Shown here: positions 63,811 through 64,000 of the stretch, in pieces
Position numbering within the stretch: position 1 is the stretch's first letter
Layout: each line of letters begins with the position of its first letter
Assembly (NCBI RefSeq): GCF_011516925.1
Contig: NZ_WOTG01000003.1
Location: forward strand, 62,001-126,000
Direction: 5' to 3'
From: Acetobacter fabarum
GTDB lineage: Bacteria > Pseudomonadota > Alphaproteobacteria > Acetobacterales > Acetobacteraceae
DNA length: 64,000 nucleotides
Translations under genes and position numbers: made by a program
The notes under the pieces: generated by a model
Database searches by the model: none
What the model saw: only the letters and a program-made list of their open reading frames with translations
What the model was told of the DNA's origin: nothing

Positions 63811-64000
63811 TTAAAAAACCCACGGGGAAGGGTCATCCCACCAGTTGGTATCGGGCATGACAAAATCCGTATCACACCCGGCCAGTGCACGGGCGTCTTC
63901 GGGGGTTGCGGCGCAGGCTACGGCGGGCAGTTCCATCATCATGCACCACCACTGGGCAAGAGCCAGAACGGCCTGTGTGGCCTCTGCATTCTGCGCGGCA
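63811..64000 (-). CDS. C-terminal end of a truncated gene (thiamine-phosphate-synthase-like?)
   Basis: A minus-strand reading frame of 62 codons runs from the right edge to a TAA, ending DDPSPWVF. The segment VLALAQWWCMMMELPAVACA, followed by an Asp-Ala-Arg-Ala-Leu-Ala-Gly stretch and DFVMPDTNWWDDP, resembles the end of a TIM-barrel protein of the thiamine-phosphate-synthase type, but the match is short. The start is outside the window. The identity is tentative. Confidence 0.5.
   Translation of the reverse strand, partial: AAQNAEATQAVLALAQWWCMMMELPAVACAATPEDARALAGCDTDFVMPDTNWWDDPSPWVF

Noticed and set aside
1-64000. tRNA, rRNA, CRISPR array, IS element, integrase or toxin-antitoxin genes
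   Set aside because: I looked in the intergenic gaps and saw no cloverleaf, repeat-spacer pattern, terminal inverted repeats with transposase, or paired small genes.

Overview
This 64 kb chromosomal window looks like an acetic acid bacterium (Acetobacteraceae, most likely Acetobacter or a close relative). The evidence is a GC-rich alphaproteobacterial gene set (ChvI/ChvG, hisZ next to purA, glyQ/glyS as separate genes, fur overlapping olsB, RapZ) together with a cydDCAB quinol-oxidase locus. The genus is inferred from gene content and order only. I see no rRNA, tRNA, CRISPR array, insertion sequence, prophage or integrase. About 58 genes are supported, and almost all are core or housekeeping genes.

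Layout. 1-1 kb: the 3' end of argC, then an SDR oxidoreductase. 1.2-7.6 kb, minus strand: cydD-cydC-cydA-cydB-cydX, a complete cytochrome bd operon preceded by an AT-rich, dyad-rich regulatory spacer. 8-11 kb: an AcuI/YhdH-type oxidoreductase, a CBS/CorC-type membrane protein and a glycine-zipper lipoprotein. 11.3-16.4 kb, minus strand: a phosphate-starvation block (phoB, phoR, pstS, phosphate-selective porin) with tandem 11-bp PhoB-box repeats but no pstCAB or phoU. 16.6-24 kb, minus strand: trpB-trpA-flavoprotein-HerA-like ATPase-hisZ-purA, closely spaced.

24.3-31.3 kb, mostly plus strand: a CorA-type transporter, rho (with a C-rich leader), a tusA-like gene, fur-olsB, lnt and an XRE regulator. 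31.4-38.2 kb: a DUF2076 protein, glyQS, two small envelope genes and purH. 38.3-45.2 kb, minus strand: trmB, metK (with a leader that can fold two ways), dapB, dnaJ, dnaK (TTG start, RpoH-type promoter) and grpE. 45.3-52.4 kb: the chvI-chvG envelope two-component system, a Rid-like protein, rapZ, algH/yqgE, ppk2 and a soluble chemoreceptor-like sensor. 52.5-64 kb: a DUF3465 protein, clpA, clpS, a D,D-carboxypeptidase, map, ggt, the divergent EF-P modification pair epmB/epmA, two lipoproteins and a truncated gene at the right edge.

Functional themes: respiration at low oxygen or under inhibition (cyd); phosphate and metal homeostasis (Pho, Fur, CorA-like); envelope construction and surveillance (Lnt, OlsB, ChvIG, D,D-carboxypeptidase, lipoproteins); and protein quality control (DnaKJ/GrpE, ClpAS). 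No obviously new multi-gene system is present. The most unusual signals are regulatory: the metK leader, the multiple PhoB-box arrays, and the stacked dyads upstream of cydD. At the protein level the standouts are a two-helix CydX and a chemoreceptor-like protein with its signalling region ahead of its sensor.
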